Shown here: one piece after another, positions 59,614 to 64,000 of the stretch
Numbering within the stretch: the stretch's first letter is position 1
Layout of the letters: each line of letters begins with the position of its first letter
Source of the DNA: Nectonema munidae
Lineage: Eukaryota; Nematomorpha; Nectonematoida; Nectonematidae
Length of the DNA stretch: 64,000 bases
Assembly (NCBI GenBank): GCA_030549495.1
Contig: JAUIRK010000605.1
Span: forward strand, 124,001-188,000
Reading direction: 5' to 3'
The notes under the pieces: generated by a model
Database searches by the model: none
Told to the model about the DNA's origin: nothing
What the model saw: only the letters and a program-made list of their open reading frames with translations
Program-made: the position numbers and the translations under genes

Positions 59614-60269
59614 TCTTGTGTTCAGAAGTTGAATTTGCAAAAAAAACACGTTAACAGTTATTCTAAATGTGTAGAAATAAGTTTTTTTATGCATTTTAAA
59701 CGATTCACCTAAATATTTCTTGTTACTTTATCAACTCCAAAAGTACGAAATAAAGTGTTTCTATCTGTTTATTTTACACCCATAATGCATATTTATCCAA
59801 AAAAGGCAATATATACGCATAATTGAGCGCGTCCACATTTATATTCTAAATCGTCACAACATTTCTTATATGCATTTTTTGTTGTACAATGTATACAATT
59901 TATTAACAGTATTTAGAGACTAATTTTAAGTCAGTTATTATGATGCCTATTTTGCATTTCCTAACCAATTTTCATTTAATGGGCTTTAAAATTATACAAT
60001 TCAATCTTTTGTTTCCAAGCAAACGTAGAGGGATTGCGTTTGAAGTAAGACTCGAAATGAGTGCATCCCTTGTGTTCCCCTCTCTCTTTATTATTCGTGC
60101 GATACGAAGATATATTCGAATTCCAGGCTTAATTTGTCAAGTTGTTGCACGAAAACACTTTCGCCTCATTGTTGCTTACATATGGCTACCATGTGACGAG
60201 AACGGATTCTTCTTCTTTAAACAGGGGCTTTCTGGCTTGGATATGGCCTTTTCATTCTCGATGTATTTG

Positions 60270-60560
60270 TAGACGGCGGCATAAATATCATTTATAAGTA
60301 TTGAAGAGACAAAATTTTTAAAGGTAGAATACCAGCGTTTCCACTCCTTAGCCGCATTAGCAGAATTAGGATCTATAGCTTTTCCGAAAGCAAGGACATA
60401 TCCATTAGCAATGATTGGTTGAAAGTAAATTGTAATAAGTATGAAGTAGTAAGAAAGATTTAATAAAAATATGGTAGGGTTTTATTTCAACAAGTAACAA
60501 TAACTGTGCAGGTTTATATAGTCGCTGTCCAGGTAAGTCATCATTTTTTAAACCTATTCC
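60270..60560 (-). mobile_element. Ty3/gypsy-type fossil fragment (LTR-like end plus gag start)
   Basis: Minus strand. A promoter-like CTATATAAACC near 60515 and AATAAA near 60487 look like the inside of an LTR. They are followed by a gag-like start (about 60430-60310) with the block NAAKEWKRWYSTFKNF, which corresponds to the N terminus of gag in the element at 43778. Broken and short; old. Confidence 0.5.
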
Positions 60561-60898
60561 TGACGGCTATTTTTATTCCTTGATAAACAGGGGCGGGAAG
60601 GGGAAGCGGGGTTTTTGTACCCCCTCTATTTCATTTTTTTTTTAAATATTGAATATTTTTACAAAATTCTTACGTGAACCCACTAAAAAATTGATTGGAA
60701 ATCTGATGGTGTCATTAATCAAACTTTCAAAAATTAATTAAAACTTCGATCAATGCCAAATGTATAAACTTTAAAATATATTTTATAATTCCATATTTAT
60801 TTACCAATGAAAATATACCTATTCTCAAAGAAAGTTTATAGATGTGAATCGAATTTTATCAATTTTTCCTTCGTTATGAAAGAAAGTGTCTCTTAGAT

Positions 60899-61111
60899 CA
60901 GCATTTTTCAAATTTTTTTTACTGCGACCCATAGCAAGAACCAGAGTTTGCATCGCCACCCATAATACTTAGGTGTAATATGACAAACTCTGATCACTAC
61001 GTTCATTTATTCAACATCGACTATTTATATGCTCTTTCTTTTTTGTCACGACCCATTTAATTTTTCACGTGACCCACTGAAGGGTCGGGACCCACAGTTT
61101 GAAAAACGCTG
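60899..61111. mobile_element. hAT-type MITE (213 bp)
   Basis: The left terminus CAGCATTTTTCAAATTTTTT and the right (reverse complement) CAGCGTTTTTCAAACTGTGG both lead into GACCC words inward. Target copies TCTTAGAT (60891-60898) and TTTTAGAT (61112-61119) agree at 7 of 8. Terminal type common in animal hAT/Charlie-like MITEs. Confidence 0.9.
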
Positions 61112-61119
61112 TTTTAGAT

Positions 61120-63230
61120 GATAACTTAAGAAAAATAAAATACAGACTACAAGCTTATAAATTTTTAAGCAAAAATAAAGGTCCTTTGAGATTTATAGTT
61201 CAATGCTGTCTCTTTGACTAGCAAACTAAGGGAAGGATAAACTAAGGAACAAGTATAGCACCGAGTGTGGTCAAAAGTGTTTAGTTTATTTATACTAGCA
61301 CTCAGTAAATGAATATTAAATATATTATAAAATACTAGCCATCTATAGAGTTATTAGTGAAAAATTTCAACTCATAAATTAATTTTTTTGAGCATTTATC
61401 TAACATGATCTCATATCGAATTGAGTAGAAATTTGGTACCATCCCTATTCATGAGATGGATAAAATCATTATTATAACAAGAAAGAAAATTATTTTATCG
61501 ATTGGATTTAATTATCTTAAAGTCAATGTAGTGTCGAAATAACGAAATATAAAATAATTTTAACCACCTTGAACTGTATAGTATTCATTACTTTATATTG
61601 ATAAAAATACCGTTTTGAAAAACTGGACAAAAGTCGATTTGATAAATTGCACGAAAATGATTCAAAATAATAAAAAAATTATCTGACTACAAATTAAACA
61701 AAGTTAACAGTTACCGCAATTTAAATGTAGAGTGACAAAAATATTTTGAAAATGAAATTGGGGCATCTTCGTTTTGCTGGGTATGGATAAGTTTATTTAA
61801 AAATAATGAGAAAAAGTGTTTGGTGTTAAGTAGTTTTTCTGTCTTTTTATCATTATTTTTGTCCAAGGAATTGTAATTTGTAGTGAAAATTTTTTCAAAT
61901 AGTCTAATAGAGGTGGTGCTTTCACTTTTTAAAATTTTACTTTGAATTGTTTTTTCTTGTTGTCTTTCAAAATCAAAGATTAGCAATGAGTAAAGCCCTT
62001 TTCTTCACTTTATTGTGAAGATTCATCATTTGAATCAATAATGCAAATTAATTATTATCAATGAATAATCTTAATTTTTTTCAATTATATTTTGATAAAT
62101 TTTATTATATTCTTGGGAACGCAGATTACCCTTATTCTCAGAAGGGATCCCGAAAAAAAAACTGATTCTCGGCAACGGAGATTTTCATTTTTTGATCCAG
62201 GATCCCGAGGTCCCGTTTTCCTTGGAAAGAATCACTAGTGTGAAGTCACCTGTGAAAAGCTAATTTACTGAATATACATTTTGTATGAATTAACCACCAA
62301 AAGTTGGTTTATTAATTAAATTAAGACAATATTACGCCAAAAAATTGGAATTATAATATATTGTGAATTTTATGTTTGGGATTGATTGACAGCTATGCTT
62401 GCCTTTTTGTCAGGTTTGGTAGATGACACTATAAGATTTGTAATCAATTATTTAGTGGGTTCGCGCGAGAATCTTGTAAAATATTCAATATTATAAGGAG
62501 ATGGGACGAAATAGCCCCGCCCGTCACCGAGGAAGCTTGAATATCCAACATTTTTCATTTTCACCTTCATTCTCCTCAAATGATTATCAAATAAATAAAA
62601 AGTGACATATGTTTAAAAGTTTTGTATTATATAGGATTTTTTCAGTATGACTTGGCTAAAAAATTCTCTACCTATTGAAAGTTTTTCATGTGGTTTGAAA
62701 AATAAATTAAAGAATTAATAACATCTTGATAATAAAGATATGAGAAAGATATTAGATAACGTATATATCTAGTTTACTCAGTTCACCAATGGACTGTAAA
62801 TCGATTTTCTCATTTGTTTAGGATAGTGATGTGTTCTCAATTAATTGCTAGCATATTAAAATAGAACATTAACATTTAAGACTAGAAAATTTTATTTGTT
62901 TTATTTTCCAATTTTTTCAAAACTTGTTTTATAGAAATTCAACTTCTCATATGTATATACATACATGAATATTGTTTGAGCAATTTTGGAAAAATTTTCT
63001 TATATACAAAAATAGTTATATCTACCGGTCTTCTTTGTGCTAAAGTAAGTTTCCCCATTCTAAAAGTGTAATACACGTAGTGGAAAAGCGCCATATAATT
63101 TAAAAAGTAATTTTTTTATTGAGTGAATTAATATAAATATATAAGATATATCTTTTATATGTAGATATATTGGAAAGATAAACTAGAACAAAAGAGACAG
63201 AATGAAGAAAAGCATGAGACAAAGTTTTAC
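61120..63230. other. AT-rich stretch with a GGGATCCCG-rich block
   Basis: A 91-codon minus frame (61711-61986) ends in a donor-like GTAACT but has no acceptor that I trust. At 62146-62222 the word GGGATCCCG and variants (GGATCCCGAGGTCCCG) recur with poly-A between, perhaps part of an unidentified repeat. Nothing else was supported. Confidence 0.4.
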
Positions 63231-63240
63231 CAGAAGTTAA

Positions 63241-63414
63241 ATGAAAGGAGAAGAACTCCCCTCTATTATATTTCATGAAAACGCTTTATCAAAATCGAAG
63301 CTCGGAAATTCTTTTCCAAAGAAGCTTCGATCCCAAGATGGTTTGGACGTAAAAAAGCTGGAATCAAAAAGACTTGGAGTTAAAGTTGCAGAAGATGTTC
63401 TTGAGAAGATTTGA
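63241..63414 (+). CDS. 57-codon ORF within a tandem repeat
   Basis: ATG at 63241, TGA at 63412-63414. The protein begins MKGEELPSIIFHENALSKSK, then has a basic-acidic segment LRSQDGLDVKKLESKRLGVK ending EDVLEKI. From residue 21 on it lies in a 123-bp (41-codon) tandem repeat, so the second unit repeats the same peptide, but with an in-frame TGA between units and a TAA inside unit 2. There is no signal peptide or membrane segment. It may be the relic of a repeat-protein exon or a chance frame. Confidence 0.25.
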   Translation: MKGEELPSIIFHENALSKSKLGNSFPKKLRSQDGLDVKKLESKRLGVKVAEDVLEKI

Positions 63415-63600
63415 GAAGTAGGGTTCGGAAATTCTTTTTCAAAGAAGTTTTGATCCCAAGATGGTTTGGACGTAAAAAAGCTGGAATCAAAAAGACTTGG
63501 AGTTAAAGTTGCAGATGATGTTCTTGAGAAGATTTGAGAAGGAGGGTTCGGAAATTCTTTTTCTTTGAAGCTTCGGTCAAAACCAACATTCCTATTAGCT
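63301..63600 (+). repeat. 123-bp tandem repeat, about 2.3 copies
   Basis: Units begin at 63301, 63424 and 63547 with (C/T)TCGGAAATTCTTTT. Units 1 and 2 differ at only a few positions, so the duplication is recent. Confidence 0.92.
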
Positions 63601-63609
63601 TAAATTAGA

Positions 63610-64000
63610 AAAATGGGAAACTTGCAAAAAATATACTAAAAGATTCTAATTTAGAGAGTAATTCTAGAAGAAAAAAATTTTAAGTTTAATATTTTTATTA
63701 TTCCTAAAATAAAAAAATTGAAGTCTTCTTTAGCTTACATTATTAGATAATAAAAAGCGTTTAACTTTGATATTTCTTAAAAATCTCTTCAAAGAAATCA
63801 CCGAAAAACTCATGATGTTTGAAGAATATGAAATTGAAATGGAAACTCCAACATTATTATTGCTTATAAAAGAAACACTTTACTCAGAAGGAAGCAAAAT
63901 TTTTTGTTTAAAAATTGATAGAATAGTTGTTTTTAAGTGCTCTAATTTTTTAGAACATTTTATATATTTTTTCAGTTTACTATTTTGTCTATATTTGGAA
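63610..64000. other. AT-rich stretch, no gene seen
   Basis: Nothing recognised. Confidence 0.4.

Noticed and set aside
60588-60640. CAGGGGCGGGAAGGGG as a hAT terminus
   Set aside because: No matching second end or target duplication within 400 bp.
61711-61986. 91-codon minus-strand frame ending in a GTAACT donor-like word
   Set aside because: No convincing acceptor upstream and AT-rich composition; could be a decayed exon but is not supported.
1-64000. CRISPR arrays, rRNA genes, riboswitches, bacterial-type operons
   Set aside because: None seen; the window is eukaryotic and the tandem repeats found lack unique spacers.

Overview
The window is very AT-rich eukaryotic DNA with almost no compact genes. 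It reads as repeat-filled intergenic or intronic DNA of an animal, most likely an arthropod (my guess, unproven, is a crustacean such as a parasitic copepod). The basis is an animal-type tRNA-Lys(CTT), tRNA-derived SINEs, and piggyBac, hAT, Tigger, mariner and MULE DNA transposons alongside RTE/CR1-like LINE pieces and Ty3/gypsy fossils. No complete host protein gene is visible. Several short islands on the minus strand, with better codon content and splice-like edges (about 6.0-6.7, 19.6-20.0, 28.2-28.4, 33.8-33.9 and 40.2-40.5 kb), are candidate exons of one or more host genes with long transposon-filled introns. Layout: 0-4.5 kb holds a worn Ty3/gypsy fossil, a tRNA-Leu 5' half, a hAT MITE, and a ~146-bp satellite split by an ~800-bp fold-back element. 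6-11.2 kb holds a candidate exon, a hairpin with a hammerhead-like core, a decayed hAT element, a SINE split by a hAT MITE, and the tRNA-Lys gene. 12.3-15.4 kb is a nearly whole 3.1-kb piggyBac element (16-bp terminal repeats, TTAA duplications, an intron, a tandemly duplicated promoter). 17-18.6 kb is a decayed MULE. 20.6-21.7 kb is a cluster of small TTAA-flanked MITEs, two of them nested. 22.2-23 kb is a LINE tail. 25.5-26.5 kb is a Tigger element. 35.2-38.6 kb has a hAT MITE, a broken copy of an uncharacterised arthropod multicopy gene, and a LINE fragment. 41-42 kb has two more MITEs. 43.8-48.3 kb is a Ty3/gypsy fossil abutting a second MULE. 49.3-51.6 kb holds three more TTAA MITEs and a SINE. 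52.0-55.1 kb is a second piggyBac element interrupted by a GC-rich cassette of hairpins. 56.9-58.5 kb is a strongly G-over-C skewed block, followed by a dead mariner (58.7-59.6 kb), a gypsy fossil (60.3 kb), a hAT MITE (60.9 kb) and a 123-bp tandem repeat carrying a mini-ORF (63.2-63.6 kb). The most striking signal is the family of ~100-130-bp MITEs flanked by TTAA (at least nine copies). They share an internal CAGACGA-type module, yet near one end each subgroup carries a different palindrome at nearly the same distance (11-17 bp) from the terminus. Sequence-unrelated palindromes in a fixed position suggest that structure rather than sequence is selected there. Second is the ~160-bp GC-rich multi-hairpin insert inside the piggyBac transposase at about 54.0 kb, which is unlike anything around it.
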